Shown here one piece after another: positions 26,288 to 36,635 of a stretch of 46,215 nucleotides of DNA. A program made the position numbers and the translations under genes. The stretch comes from Ignavibacteria bacterium (GTDB lineage Bacteria > Bacteroidota > Ignavibacteria > Kapaibacteriales > Kapaibacteriaceae). The notes beneath the pieces are model-generated. The model was given only the letters and a program-made list of their open reading frames with translations, searched no databases and was not told the origin of the DNA. The DNA lies in the NCBI GenBank assembly GCA_947459875.1, contig CANHFG010000009.1, positions 1-46,215 on the forward strand, in the 5' to 3' direction. Every line of letters starts with the position of its first letter. The stretch's first letter is position 1.

Positions 26288-29140
26288 ATGATACGATCGA
26301 TCTACGCCTCTGCTCTGGCACTGACACTCGTGGCCTTCGCCGGGCCACTCGCTGCTCAGGAGAACATCCATGAACGGCACATGGAGCGTGCCCACCCTAC
26401 CCCGACTGTTTCGTCACAGCCGGAGATGGTCAAGCTCCCATTCATCGAAGATGATCAGCTGCCGACGCTGTTCAGCAACGTTAACATGGTGATCGCTGCC
26501 GAGAACGACCAGCTTCCGACGCAGAACGAATCATCGATCGCCATTAGCCCCCTCAATCCAAAACTGATGATCGGCTCCGCGGTCGATTATCGCGGTGGGT
26601 CATCAACCTGGGCGTACTACTCTACCGACGCTGGATACACTTGGAGCAACGTTTCACTCGGGACTGCGCGACCTGGCTGGACGTCAACAAACGACCCGTC
26701 AGTTTGCTTTGATCACAAGGGCAAGGGCTATCTGTGTTACGGCGGCTTCCGTCGAACAGGCAATGCACAGTTCGGCGAGAACGGCGTTTTCATCAGCTCT
26801 ACGACCGATGCCGGTCAGACCTGGTCGATGAAACACACCGCCGTGATCATTCACACAGGCGTGCAGACGGCGGACTCGGCCTTTGAAGACAAGTACTACG
26901 TTCACGTCGATACGGCAGCAACGTCGCCGCACCGCGGAACACTCTACATTCCCTGGAAGCGCGTCATCAATCGCGACTCGTCCACCCAGATCGTGATCAC
27001 CAGAAGCACCGATGAGGGGGCAACGTGGTCCGTTCCCGTCGCCGTGAGTGATCGATTCCCGGGAACAAGCGAGGCCACAACGTTTGGGCAGAGCTTTCCA
27101 CTTGCGCGCACCGGACCTGATGGCTCGGTTCATCTCGTCTGGAACAGTGGTACCGAGTCAGCTATTCGGTACGCTCGTTCAACCGATGGAGGAACCACGT
27201 GGACTGCTCCTCGCATCATCCATCGGTACAATCCTTTCGGCGTCAAGAGCGTTGTTGCCGGTCAGTCCAACTCACGCGTCAAAGGCGTCGTCCGTGCCGA
27301 GTGTTATCCGACGCTGACGATCGACAACACGAGGGGTCCGCGCAATGGCTGGATGTACCTGTCATGGGCGGCAGACAACTACCCGAACGTGTATGTTTCC
27401 CGATCGACAGATAACGGTCAGTCGTGGTCAGAAGCTCGCATTGTGCACTCAGACACCACCAACGATCAGTTCTGGTCGTGGATCGCGCTCGACCCCACCA
27501 GTGGCGATGTTGCCGTGATGTATGCCGATAGCCGGGATGACTCTGCGAACATTCTCGTGCGCACCTACGTGAGTCTTTCCACGGATGGTGCAGAGACATG
27601 GGTCGACCGCAGAGCCGGCGACGGGAACAGCGATCTGCGCAATAATCCGTTCAGCGGCGGCACCTTCGCCGGTGATTACTCGGGATGTGATTTCCGCAAC
27701 GGTATTGTCTATCCGTCCTGGGTGGACATGCGTAACACGACCTCGACAAACAGAGCCGACAACGACGTCTATACTGCAGCAGTGAACACACGAGCACCAG
27801 CAGCGCCGCAACGATTCATCGCCACGACACTTCCGGACACACCCACCGAGATCGATCTGGCCTGGGATGCCGTCACCACGCGAGCGTTCGGCCAGCCCCT
27901 TGCCTCGGCTGACATCGCGTATGCGATCATACGTGATGGACAACCGATCGCACTTCTAGGCTCGGACGTAAGAACCTATCGTGACCGCGGACTGACCAAG
28001 TATCGAAAGTATGACTACACGTTGGTTGCTCTTGCTGGCACGGACACCAGCGCCCCGCAATTGGCATCGGCCTGGGCCGGTGGTTCACGTGAACCGGGTA
28101 TTCCGAAGCTCATCAGCGCGGTTGGAGCCTCATCTCGGCCGATCAGCTGCACCGTTGGACTGCCCAACAGGCGACTCGACGGCATCACGCCCTTGGTGAA
28201 TCTCTCGAAACTCGTCCTCACGGCAACGGACTTCGACCAACAAAGTGCACTGGCAGTCGATGACTCCGGCGCCGTGATCACGCGTGACATCACACCTGAT
28301 GCCCGTGGATGGTATCGAGTGCAGGCCAGCGTCGCTGATGCGGATGGCAACGAGAGCCCAAAGAGCGATTCGCTGTGGGTCTTCACGGGCGATGCCGGCT
28401 ACCGTGATGAAGACTTTACCCGTGAGCCACGGTATCGTAAGATTCAGGGGGCTTGGGGGACGACGACGAGCTTCTTCCGCTCTGCTCCGGCGGCATATGC
28501 ACACTCTCCGTCTGGACCCTATCAGCCGAATCGGCGTGACACCGTGCAGTTGATGCCAATAGTCCCTGAACCGCGCATACCGGAGGCCGGTCTGTTCGTA
28601 AAGATGTACGTGGCGGCCTTCATCGATCCGACCGATACCATGTTCTTGGAAGCTTCGACAGAGGGTGTCGCTGGACCATACACGACACTTGATTGGTGGA
28701 ATGCATCAAAGGATGCGCGCTGGTCTGACACCACAAAGGGGGATGACGCATGGCGTGACGTCAGACTACAGCTACCCGAGGGAAGAGACACAACACATAT
28801 GCGACTCCGCTTTCGGTCAAATGCATCTCGCCAGTCAGACGGATTCTATATCGATGACATTCAGGTAGTCGTCGTATCCGTGCCTGAGCAGGAGAGTCGA
28901 CAACCAATCTCCGTCTTCCCCTCCCCTGCATCAAGTCATTGCAACGTGACATTGCCAACAGACCTTCCTGTCGATGACGCATGGCTGACCGATATCACAG
29001 GCATGCGCTGTGCAACATCATGGTATCAGCGTGGCAGTACGTTGATCGCCAACCTGCAGGCGCTGGCGTCCGGTCGCTACGTCATATCAGTCCGCACCGG
29101 ATCGACGATCTCGAGTCTGCCAGTTATGGTTGTTCGGTAA
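26288..29140 (+). CDS. Secreted sialidase-like propeller protein with T9SS sorting domain
   Basis: 950 residues. Signal peptide 1-23 (GPLAAQ). Residues ~75-500 form a sialidase/neuraminidase-type propeller with S(T/R)(D/T)xGxTW Asp-box repeats (STDAGYTWSNV, TTDAGQTWSMK, STDEGATWSVP, STDGGTTWTAP, STDNGQSWSEA). A fibronectin type III-like domain follows (about 510-600, TEIDLAWDAVT), then two further beta domains and a degenerate T9SS tail (ISVFPSPASSHCNVTLP, LASGRYVISV). The PxP motif reads FPSPAS rather than PNP. Glycoside hydrolysis is possible, but I cannot see a full sialidase Arg triad, so a binding or structural role is equally likely. Confidence 0.85.
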   Translation: MIRSIYASALALTLVAFAGPLAAQENIHERHMERAHPTPTVSSQPEMVKLPFIEDDQLPTLFSNVNMVIAAENDQLPTQNESSIAISPLNPKLMIGSAVDYRGGSSTWAYYSTDAGYTWSNVSLGTARPGWTSTNDPSVCFDHKGKGYLCYGGFRRTGNAQFGENGVFISSTTDAGQTWSMKHTAVIIHTGVQTADSAFEDKYYVHVDTAATSPHRGTLYIPWKRVINRDSSTQIVITRSTDEGATWSVPVAVSDRFPGTSEATTFGQSFPLARTGPDGSVHLVWNSGTESAIRYARSTDGGTTWTAPRIIHRYNPFGVKSVVAGQSNSRVKGVVRAECYPTLTIDNTRGPRNGWMYLSWAADNYPNVYVSRSTDNGQSWSEARIVHSDTTNDQFWSWIALDPTSGDVAVMYADSRDDSANILVRTYVSLSTDGAETWVDRRAGDGNSDLRNNPFSGGTFAGDYSGCDFRNGIVYPSWVDMRNTTSTNRADNDVYTAAVNTRAPAAPQRFIATTLPDTPTEIDLAWDAVTTRAFGQPLASADIAYAIIRDGQPIALLGSDVRTYRDRGLTKYRKYDYTLVALAGTDTSAPQLASAWAGGSREPGIPKLISAVGASSRPISCTVGLPNRRLDGITPLVNLSKLVLTATDFDQQSALAVDDSGAVITRDITPDARGWYRVQASVADADGNESPKSDSLWVFTGDAGYRDEDFTREPRYRKIQGAWGTTTSFFRSAPAAYAHSPSGPYQPNRRDTVQLMPIVPEPRIPEAGLFVKMYVAAFIDPTDTMFLEASTEGVAGPYTTLDWWNASKDARWSDTTKGDDAWRDVRLQLPEGRDTTHMRLRFRSNASRQSDGFYIDDIQVVVVSVPEQESRQPISVFPSPASSHCNVTLPTDLPVDDAWLTDITGMRCATSWYQRGSTLIANLQALASGRYVISVRTGSTISSLPVMVVR

Positions 29141-29163
29141 GCCCCTTGACGCGCGACGTGCGC

Positions 29164-30141
29164 TTAAACGGCTTCACCTGAGCGAAGCGTGAAACCGATC
29201 TGCGTGCCGTGGCCAGCGCTCGATGAGACATCAATGTGTGCATCGTGAGCTTCGAGAATGTGTTTCACGATTGCCAGTCCAAGACCAGTGCCTCCGACTG
29301 CGCGTGAGCGGTCTTTGTCAACGCGGTAGAAGCGTTCGAAGATGCGTGACAGGTGCTGCTCCGGGATGCCGATGCCAGTATCGGCGATCTCTATGCGCAC
29401 TCCGGATTCTGCTCCTTGCGTTACCACATTCACGCGACCACCATCGACATTGTACTTGATGGCGTTGTCGAGCAGGTTCGTTAACACCTGCGAGAGCCGT
29501 TCCTTGTCACCATACACCGAGCGGGCATCATCGTGCGAATAGGTAACCGTGACATTTGCCTGACGTGCTCGGATCTCTGAGTTGTGCACCAGTTCGGTGA
29601 TGAGGTCGACGATATCAAAGTATCGGAATGAGAACTTCAACTCTCCGCTTTCAATCCGGGAGATGTCGATGAGGTCGTTCAGAAGAACGTTCAGGCGCAT
29701 CGCGTTGTGATAGGCCTTTTCCAGAAACGGGATGGCAACGGCCGGATCGTCCTTCGCGCCATCGAGAAGCGTCTCCAGATAGCCCTGAACGCTGAAGATT
29801 GGTGTGCGCAGTTCGTGTGAGACATTGGCAATAAACTCTGAGCGCACTCGCTCGAGACGGCGCATTTCTTCGATATCGTGCGCAGCACGGTCTGCAAGCC
29901 GGTTAATCGCCGTTGCCGTCTGCGCTACGGCCGGATCGACGTTGTCTGGTAGCACGATACGCGTGCTCACAGCGCCCTGGGAAATGGATGCCGTGGTCGA
30001 CTCAACAATCTCCAACGGAAGGCGCACGGACCGCTGGAGTCGACGGCGCTGAAGGGCAGAGGCCAGCAGAGCGCCGACCATAAACGTCACGCTACAAAGA
30101 AGGACGACAGTAATGAGGGAGAGCGACGGGACATCTGCCAT
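29164..30141 (-). CDS. Sensor histidine kinase, PhoR-like
   Basis: 325 residues from the ATG at 30141, 10 nt after the stop of the response regulator. One transmembrane helix near the N-terminus (about 8-30), no obvious periplasmic domain, a HAMP-like linker (RLPLEIVESTTASISQGAV), then HisKA with FIANVSHELRTPIFSVQG (His phosphorylation site) and HATPase_c with DNAIKYN (N box), ADTGIGIPEQHLSRIFERFYR (G1/F) and GGTGLGLAIVKHIL (G2). It should phosphorylate the adjacent regulator. With no visible sensor domain, the signal must be sensed in the membrane or inside the cell; PhoR is the closest type by layout only. Confidence 0.93.
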   Translation of the reverse strand: MADVPSLSLITVVLLCSVTFMVGALLASALQRRRLQRSVRLPLEIVESTTASISQGAVSTRIVLPDNVDPAVAQTATAINRLADRAAHDIEEMRRLERVRSEFIANVSHELRTPIFSVQGYLETLLDGAKDDPAVAIPFLEKAYHNAMRLNVLLNDLIDISRIESGELKFSFRYFDIVDLITELVHNSEIRARQANVTVTYSHDDARSVYGDKERLSQVLTNLLDNAIKYNVDGGRVNVVTQGAESGVRIEIADTGIGIPEQHLSRIFERFYRVDKDRSRAVGGTGLGLAIVKHILEAHDAHIDVSSSAGHGTQIGFTLRSGEAV

Positions 30142-30151
30142 GGTGGCAAAG

Positions 30152-30853
30152 TTAGACCTGCTCGGTGAAACGGTACCCCACACCCTTGACCGTTTCGATC
30201 CACGTGCCATAGGCGCCGAGTTTTTCGCGGATCTTGCTGACGTGTACATCCACCGTCCGATCGATCACGAAAACGCTTTCACCCCAGATTCGGCGCAGTA
30301 GCGCCTCGCGTGAGAACACCTTACCACGGTTGGCAGCAAGAAAGGCCAGGAGTTCAAACTCCTTCTTCGGAAAGAATGCTTCTTTACCATCAACGCGCAC
30401 CGTGTAGTTCTGACGGTTGATTTCCAGGTTACCCAGGCGCAGGATCTCCGGAGCGACGATCGTCTCACCGCGCCCGGCATCCCCGCCGCGTCGAAGAATG
30501 CTCTTGACGCGTGCCAGCAGTACCCGGGGAGAAATTGGCTTTTGGAGGTAGTCGTCGGCACCAAGTTCCAGACCAAGGATCTGGTCGATCTCAGTGGACT
30601 TGGCTGTGAGAAACATAATCGCGCTGTCGGCAAAGGCACGGTCCTGCCGGAGCAACCGGCAGACCTCGAAGCCATCCATACCCGGCATCATCACGTCGAG
30701 AATGACCAGGTCCGGACGCTGATTTTTTGCTGCCTCTAGCCCCTTCATCCCATCCGTGGCTGTCTGAACGCGATAGCCTTCCTTGGACAGGTTGTAAGAG
30801 ATCAGATCGAGGATGTCTTGCTCGTCGTCCACGATCAGGATCTTCTTTTCCAT
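30152..30853 (-). CDS. OmpR/PhoB-family response regulator
   Basis: 233 residues. The receiver domain has the acidic pair IVDDEQD, the phospho-acceptor Asp 52 in LVILDVMMPGMDG, Thr in FLTAKS and Lys in DYLQKP. The C-terminal winged helix (about 130-230) has FPKKEFELLAFLAANRGKVFSREALLRRIWG and RTVDVHVSKIREKLG, then GVGYRF. GGAAAG precedes the ATG. It is followed at 10 nt by its cognate kinase. Targets are unknown; it diverges from the large T9SS gene at 30975 across a 121-bp intergenic region. Confidence 0.95.
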   Translation of the reverse strand: MEKKILIVDDEQDILDLISYNLSKEGYRVQTATDGMKGLEAAKNQRPDLVILDVMMPGMDGFEVCRLLRQDRAFADSAIMFLTAKSTEIDQILGLELGADDYLQKPISPRVLLARVKSILRRGGDAGRGETIVAPEILRLGNLEINRQNYTVRVDGKEAFFPKKEFELLAFLAANRGKVFSREALLRRIWGESVFVIDRTVDVHVSKIREKLGAYGTWIETVKGVGYRFTEQV

Positions 30854-30974
30854 GTGCTTTCCGCTGTGATGTGAAGGTGTGCGAAGTTACGGTCAGGCCT
30901 TTCAGGGGGCGGTTAAAATCCGGTAACATTGCTGGCACCGTGGGACGATAAGTTGGTTATTTTCCGAGGCCATT

Positions 30975-33900
30975 TTGCGCTTCGAACTGCGACCATATTT
31001 CTTGGGGGGAAAGGGTCGCCATCAGCGGTATGTTCTGCTGATGACGCTGGCGCTTGCGTGCGTGTTTTGCAATCTGCACACGGCAGTTTCCCAGACGAAA
31101 ATCTCATCAAACTGGTACTTCGGCCAGTACGCAGGAATCACCTTTTCCGGTGGCGATGCGCGTTCGCTTGACGATTCGCGCATGACCGCTGGACGCTCTT
31201 CCGCTGTGATCTCTGATCCTTCGACCGGTGAGCTGTTGTTCTATACCGATGGCGTAACTGTCTGGAACCGCTATCACGAAGTAATGCCCAATGGCACGGG
31301 ACTCATGGGCGACCCTACAACAAGTCAGGGCGTGCTGGTAGTGCCGGCTCCGGGTCGTCCCGGAATTTACTATCTGTTCAATGCAGCTCCTACGTCGGCA
31401 TCAGATGCCGCCTACCGATGTCTGTGTCTGTACTATAGCATCATCGACATGCGTGCCAGCAACGGGCTCGGTGATATCACCACGAAGAATGAATTCGTGC
31501 TGAGCGATGTGACCGAACATCTTACGGCAACACTGGACTGCCGAGGAGACAGCTGGTGGATTATCACGCGCAGCCGTGTCTCCCGCCATTTCTATAGTCT
31601 TCGGCTAGGCAGGGACTACCTGGAAACGACCCCAGTCGTTTCAGCAGTAGGCAATCCACTTCTGGAAGCTCGAGGTGCAGGGCAGCTTCATGTCTCCCCG
31701 GATAATCGCCGAATGCTGCTGACCTCGACGACGGGCAGCTCGCAGCTGTTTGACTTCGACGGGCAGACCGGACGCGTCACCGGTGGAACGAGCCTCTTCG
31801 GTGCAGAGAACAAGGGCGAACACTACGGCGCAGCATTTTCGCCAGACGGGCGTCGGGCCTACATCACTGTCAGCAACGCCGACAACACGCGCACTACACA
31901 GCTCTTTCAGTTCAACGTTTCTCTCAAGAGTGCTGCAGATGTTGCGGCTTCAAAGGCACTCGTCGCAGACCTTTCGCAGACCTCATCATGGGTACCATTG
32001 CAGCTCGGACCGGACGGACGAGTCTACGTAGGCATTCCGGGAATGCGCAGTCTGAGTGTCATCCAGGCGCCGAACAATGACGCCCCCTCTGTGAACTTTG
32101 AGCGTAACGCGATAGCTCTAACAGGAAGTGTCCGGTCGGGATTGCCCAACATTCCTGCCCCGTTGCTGTTTGAAGCAGCCGATCGGAACTCCGGTTGTGT
32201 ATTGCCGGTGGCGGACTTTTCGGCACCAAGCATATTGTGTGCGGGCACAACAGCAGCATTTGTCGATAAAAGCTCGGGGAATGTCGAGTCGTGGCAATGG
32301 CAGTTTGAAGGTGCTATACCATCGACGTCTACCGAACGCAACCCATCGAAGATCACGTATACCGCAGCAGGCACCTATACCGTGCGGCTGATCGTCAGAA
32401 GCGTGTACGGCATAGACACGGCAACATCGAAGATCGAGGTCCTGCGACGTCCGTCTCTTGTTACCGATTCGAACGTGATTGCCTGCCCTGATAGCCCGCT
32501 GCAGCTTCGCGTTTCCGGCGCCGACAGTTATCGGTGGACTCCGGCAACTGCCGTGAGTGATCCTACCTCGCCCTTGCCGATCGTGCGCGTTCGCACGACC
32601 ACACGTCTGACCGTCATCGGCACGGGCAGTGATGGATGCACCGACACGGCCACGGTTCTTGTGCGCGTACCGACGACGAGTGTCAGCGCAAACGCAACGA
32701 TCTGTCGTGGTGCTTCGGTACAGCTGCGCGCCTCAGGGGGCAGTGCCTATGAATGGAGCCCGTCGACCGGACTCAGCGACACGACCTCCGCATCACCGGT
32801 TGCGAATCCGCGTGAAACCACAACCTATGTCGTGACGATCGACCTTGGAGACTGCACCGTGCGCGACACCGTGCGCGTAACGGTGTTGGACTCCCTCATC
32901 GTCCGTATCGAGGGTCCTTCTCAGGCGTGTGCCGGCGACACGGTCACGCTCAGGGCTACCGCCGGTACGGCCTTCGAATGGACTGGTCCTGGCCTGCTGA
33001 AGGGATCGGCTGACACGGCACGGGTGGTTGTGCCTGCAAACGGGAGCCGCATTGAACTCCGCGTGCAGAGTGGACTTTGCTCGGCATCTGATGTCATCGA
33101 CATCGCCCCCTATACGCTACCGAAACTGACCGTTCAGCCCAGCGTCAGGATCTGCTCTGGAGAGCGGGTGCGTCTTACGGCTGATGCCGGTGGAGCATCG
33201 ATTCGGTGGTTCCCTTCGGCTGGACTTGACGTCGATACCGGTGGCGTCGTAACGGCATCGCCGCGTATCTCCACAACCTATTTGATCGAGGCCACCAGTG
33301 AGACGGGCTGTTCGGTGCGAGACACCATTCGTGTGACAGTGACTCCAACGCCGAGCGTCAACGCCGGTGCCGACCTTTCCATCTGCGCCGGTGTGGGCAA
33401 ACGACTTCTTGCGTCAGGTTTCGGAGAGGTATTCTCCTGGTCGCCGGCCGATGGCCTGAGCGACCCAACGTCACTCACTCCGGTTGCATCGCCAACGGTG
33501 ACCACCACCTATGTTCTGCGATCGCAGATAGGCAGCTGCGAGGAGTTTGACACGGTGACGGTCTACGTTTCGAGGCTGCGCGTCAGGCTTACCGGCGACA
33601 CAACGGCGTGCCGTGGAAATGCCGTTCGCATTCAAGCCAGCGGCGCTTGGCAGTACAGATGGAGTCCGACGCTGGGTTTGGTCGACAGCACGTCGGCAAC
33701 ACAGACCTTTATCGCTGACACCACCGTCACCTACACGGTCACGGGCGTCGATGGTCTTGGATGCACCGAAACACAGTCGATCACGATCGTCGTTCGTGAC
33801 ACCGTTTCACTGTCCGTCACTGCAGGCACGATCTCAGCAACGGCGGGACAGGATAGCGTTGGTATCCCGGTCATCGTGGACGTACCGGAACACATGCTGC

Positions 33901-34493
33901 CGCTGCACCTCGATGAAATGCGTGCCACTCTGGTCAATGACGTCGGTGCATTCTTCCCAACGAGTACGGATCGGGGCGATCTGCGGGTTAGCATTCGCGG
34001 CAAGCAGCGTCTATCACACCTCCGCATCCAGAACATCGAACTGATCAGCCCCCGTCAGCGTGTGACATCCCTAAGGGGCATTGTGCTATCCGGACAGATC
34101 ATCAGTGCGGATCTGCTGTGGGAGAATGTTGAGCTCGATGCGGCAAAGTGCCCAGCTCTTACAGTTACCCCCGGAATCATGTATATCAACGGGTGCAACA
34201 TTCTCAAGCGCCTGATCAAAACATTCACCGTTCCCAAGGTGGGCGTGCGTGTTCGGCCCCGTGACCACATCATTGACGTCGACATGCAGGCCGAACTTCC
34301 CGGCCAGTACGAGGTGCGCCTGACTACACTCGAGGGCAGCACGGTATACGTGACCGAAATGACGATCTATGACGGCGACCGACGGTCGGTAACAGACGTT
34401 GTGGACATGTCCGAACGAAGCTCGGGAGCATACTACCTCCTGGTACGCACACCGCTTGGACAAACGATGACTCCCGTGATGTGGATGCCGTAG
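30975..34493 (+). CDS. Giant secreted PKD/Ig-repeat protein with T9SS sorting domain
   Basis: 1172 residues. I keep the TTG start at 30975 (GAGG five bases upstream), which gives a long n-region before a hydrophobic signal segment (LLMTLALACVFCNLHTAVS); an ATG at 31041 is the alternative. Residues ~40-400 form a propeller-like domain (ISDPSTGELLFYTDGVTVWN, the start typical of such Bacteroidota proteins). One PKD domain (SWQWQFEGAIPSTST) follows, then at least six Ig-like repeats of ~80 residues with the phrase WSPxxGLSDxTSxxPVAxP and a Cys near ICxGxxVxLxA. The C-terminal ~85 residues form a T9SS-type domain (SSGAYYLLVRTP). Likely a surface adhesin or structural protein. Confidence 0.87.
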   Translation: MRFELRPYFLGGKGRHQRYVLLMTLALACVFCNLHTAVSQTKISSNWYFGQYAGITFSGGDARSLDDSRMTAGRSSAVISDPSTGELLFYTDGVTVWNRYHEVMPNGTGLMGDPTTSQGVLVVPAPGRPGIYYLFNAAPTSASDAAYRCLCLYYSIIDMRASNGLGDITTKNEFVLSDVTEHLTATLDCRGDSWWIITRSRVSRHFYSLRLGRDYLETTPVVSAVGNPLLEARGAGQLHVSPDNRRMLLTSTTGSSQLFDFDGQTGRVTGGTSLFGAENKGEHYGAAFSPDGRRAYITVSNADNTRTTQLFQFNVSLKSAADVAASKALVADLSQTSSWVPLQLGPDGRVYVGIPGMRSLSVIQAPNNDAPSVNFERNAIALTGSVRSGLPNIPAPLLFEAADRNSGCVLPVADFSAPSILCAGTTAAFVDKSSGNVESWQWQFEGAIPSTSTERNPSKITYTAAGTYTVRLIVRSVYGIDTATSKIEVLRRPSLVTDSNVIACPDSPLQLRVSGADSYRWTPATAVSDPTSPLPIVRVRTTTRLTVIGTGSDGCTDTATVLVRVPTTSVSANATICRGASVQLRASGGSAYEWSPSTGLSDTTSASPVANPRETTTYVVTIDLGDCTVRDTVRVTVLDSLIVRIEGPSQACAGDTVTLRATAGTAFEWTGPGLLKGSADTARVVVPANGSRIELRVQSGLCSASDVIDIAPYTLPKLTVQPSVRICSGERVRLTADAGGASIRWFPSAGLDVDTGGVVTASPRISTTYLIEATSETGCSVRDTIRVTVTPTPSVNAGADLSICAGVGKRLLASGFGEVFSWSPADGLSDPTSLTPVASPTVTTTYVLRSQIGSCEEFDTVTVYVSRLRVRLTGDTTACRGNAVRIQASGAWQYRWSPTLGLVDSTSATQTFIADTTVTYTVTGVDGLGCTETQSITIVVRDTVSLSVTAGTISATAGQDSVGIPVIVDVPEHMLPLHLDEMRATLVNDVGAFFPTSTDRGDLRVSIRGKQRLSHLRIQNIELISPRQRVTSLRGIVLSGQIISADLLWENVELDAAKCPALTVTPGIMYINGCNILKRLIKTFTVPKVGVRVRPRDHIIDVDMQAELPGQYEVRLTTLEGSTVYVTEMTIYDGDRRSVTDVVDMSERSSGAYYLLVRTPLGQTMTPVMWMP

Positions 34494-34520
34494 AAGCTAC
34501 CGATGCCGTAGCTTTGCGCG

Positions 34521-36635
34521 ATGCTGCTTGCAGGTCTTTTCTTTTTCATCGCACTTACCACACGCGTCGGGGCAGCGCCATTGGCCCCTTTCGAGACCGA
34601 TACTTCTCGTGCCAGTCTTCAGACAGACAGCATCAGGCAGTACCAGTCAAAGCAGGTAGTCGTTACCGGCACCCGCAATGAGCTCCGAGCAAAGGACTCT
34701 CCGGTGCGGGTTGAGATCATCGATTCGCGGCGCATGGCCAATTCAGGGATGGCAACAATGGCCGATGTCCTGCGCGAGCAGACAGGCATGGCCGTAAGCG
34801 GTGCGATCCGCTCCGGTATTCAGATGAATGGTCTCGGCCCCGACCACACACTCATTCTCATCGACGGTCAGCCAATGATTGGACGCGTTGCTGGCGTGCT
34901 GGACCTTTCAAGACTCTCGATCGGCAACGTCGAGCGAGTGGAGATCGTCAAGGGTCCGATGAGCAGCATGTACGGCAGTGACGCGCTTGCCGGTGTGATC
35001 AACATCATCACTAAGCGTCCGGCCGACAGTCTCCATGGCGATGTGCTGCTGCAGCAGCAGACACGTGGCACCGGAGAAGGACGTGTAGAGATCGGATGGG
35101 GCTCGGATGACCTTGAGCTTTCGGGCTTTTTCAATGCAAAGAATCAGCAGCCATTTAGTCTTTCACGTGGTGCTTCCTCGGTTCCTATTGCCGGTTTTAC
35201 AGATGCCACCGTGCAGAGTAACGTACTCTGGCGTCCGGCGCGCGCATGGACTTTGCGATCGTGGGTGCGAGCGTTCGGCTCGCAGACCAGCGGCTCGTTC
35301 ATTGAAAGCGTTGCCGGACAGATCGCCTCAAACTCAGGAAGTGTTACGCAGTGGGACGGATCGGCTACCGTCAACGCCGAGTACCGATCGGGTCGGGCCC
35401 GACTGAACATCACCTCCTATGGCTCGGTCTATAACGAGCGCTACGACTTCGATACCGTGCAGGGGTCTGGATCGAACATCGATGATCTGCAACGCAGAAT
35501 TCTTCGCACCTATGCTCAATATGATCTCATGATCGGTGCGAAAAATCGCATGACGCTAGGGGGCGAGTACATACTCGATGACATTTCCGGAACACGCTAC
35601 CGTGATTCGGCCGGCATCGATCCCTCATACCGCACAACGGTGGGGTTCACGCAGTGGGAAGGCCTTCCGACGGATTACATTTCCTATGTTTTGAGCGCCC
35701 GGATCGATGACAACAACGTCTTCGGTACCGCCCTGAGTCCACGCTTCTCCCTGTTGCTCAAGCCCGGCGAGCATTTTCGCGCCTCGGCCAGCATCGGAAC
35801 CGGATTCAAGGCCCCGGATTTCCGGCAACTCTTCGTGACGTTTTCGAACCGCCTCTCCGGTGCCGGCTACGATCTTCTTGGGGCCTCGCGTCTGGGCGTC
35901 GATCTCCAGCCGGAACGCAGCCTGTCCTACGACCTTGGCTTGCGCTACGAGGACGGACTCCGCCGTCTGACGTCGGTATCCTCGATCATCTACAACGCCG
36001 AGCTCCGCGGCTTCCGCAATGAGCTTTCAAACCTGATCGAGTTCTACTACGTGAGAACCGTCGCCGGACGCGATGTATACTCGTATCGGAATGTTGCGCG
36101 CGCCTTCACGCAGGGTATTGAGACGAACCTCAATCTTGCCTATGCTCATGATGCGATCGGCACGTTCTCGCTTCTTGCTGGGTATCAGTTTCTTGATGCC
36201 CGAGATCAGCAAGTAGTGGATGCGATCGACAGGGGGCAGGCCGGAACAGCGCAGGGGCTGCTCACGCATGAAGCCTATGGTGGACTTTGGGGACGTTCTC
36301 GCAACAGCGGGGTACTGCGTCTGCAGTACGACGATCCGTCACAGGCGTTCTCGGCCAATGCACGCTTTCAGTTCATCGGTCGATTCGGCGTCGAGGCTCT
36401 CGATAAGAATGGCATCGTCATCAGCGATCCACCACGGAAGGTTCTGGATCGCGATGATGAATATGTTGCCGGCTATACGGTGCTGAATCTTGCGGTGTCC
36501 TATACCGCCCACATCGGTCAGTCGCGCGCCACCTTTGGCGTTGGTCTGATGAATGCCTTCGACGTGCTCGATCCGATCGTCATCCCCGGACTCGTCGGCC
36601 GGCAGTTCACTGCACAGCTGCAGCTGAGATTTTAA
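34521..36635 (+). CDS. TonB-dependent outer-membrane receptor, BtuB-like
   Basis: 704 residues. Signal peptide 1-19, a TonB-box-like segment and VVVTGTRNEL, then a plug domain (about 45-160: MADVLREQTGMAV, LILIDGQPM, ERVEIVKGPMSSMYGSDALAGVINIITK) and a 22-strand beta-barrel ending in the outer-membrane C-terminal signature with a final Phe (AQLQLRF). It should take up a large scarce ligand such as cobalamin or an iron chelate using TonB energy; BtuB resemblance is in the plug, and the substrate cannot be told from sequence. It starts 27 bp after the giant T9SS gene and converges with paaD, sharing 4 nt at the stops. Confidence 0.92.
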   Translation: MLLAGLFFFIALTTRVGAAPLAPFETDTSRASLQTDSIRQYQSKQVVVTGTRNELRAKDSPVRVEIIDSRRMANSGMATMADVLREQTGMAVSGAIRSGIQMNGLGPDHTLILIDGQPMIGRVAGVLDLSRLSIGNVERVEIVKGPMSSMYGSDALAGVINIITKRPADSLHGDVLLQQQTRGTGEGRVEIGWGSDDLELSGFFNAKNQQPFSLSRGASSVPIAGFTDATVQSNVLWRPARAWTLRSWVRAFGSQTSGSFIESVAGQIASNSGSVTQWDGSATVNAEYRSGRARLNITSYGSVYNERYDFDTVQGSGSNIDDLQRRILRTYAQYDLMIGAKNRMTLGGEYILDDISGTRYRDSAGIDPSYRTTVGFTQWEGLPTDYISYVLSARIDDNNVFGTALSPRFSLLLKPGEHFRASASIGTGFKAPDFRQLFVTFSNRLSGAGYDLLGASRLGVDLQPERSLSYDLGLRYEDGLRRLTSVSSIIYNAELRGFRNELSNLIEFYYVRTVAGRDVYSYRNVARAFTQGIETNLNLAYAHDAIGTFSLLAGYQFLDARDQQVVDAIDRGQAGTAQGLLTHEAYGGLWGRSRNSGVLRLQYDDPSQAFSANARFQFIGRFGVEALDKNGIVISDPPRKVLDRDDEYVAGYTVLNLAVSYTAHIGQSRATFGVGLMNAFDVLDPIVIPGLVGRQFTAQLQLRF

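Noticed and set aside
31004-31009. G6 run near the 5' end of the giant gene at 30975
   Set aside because: Six G is within chance in this composition and the frame is intact across it, so no evidence of switching.
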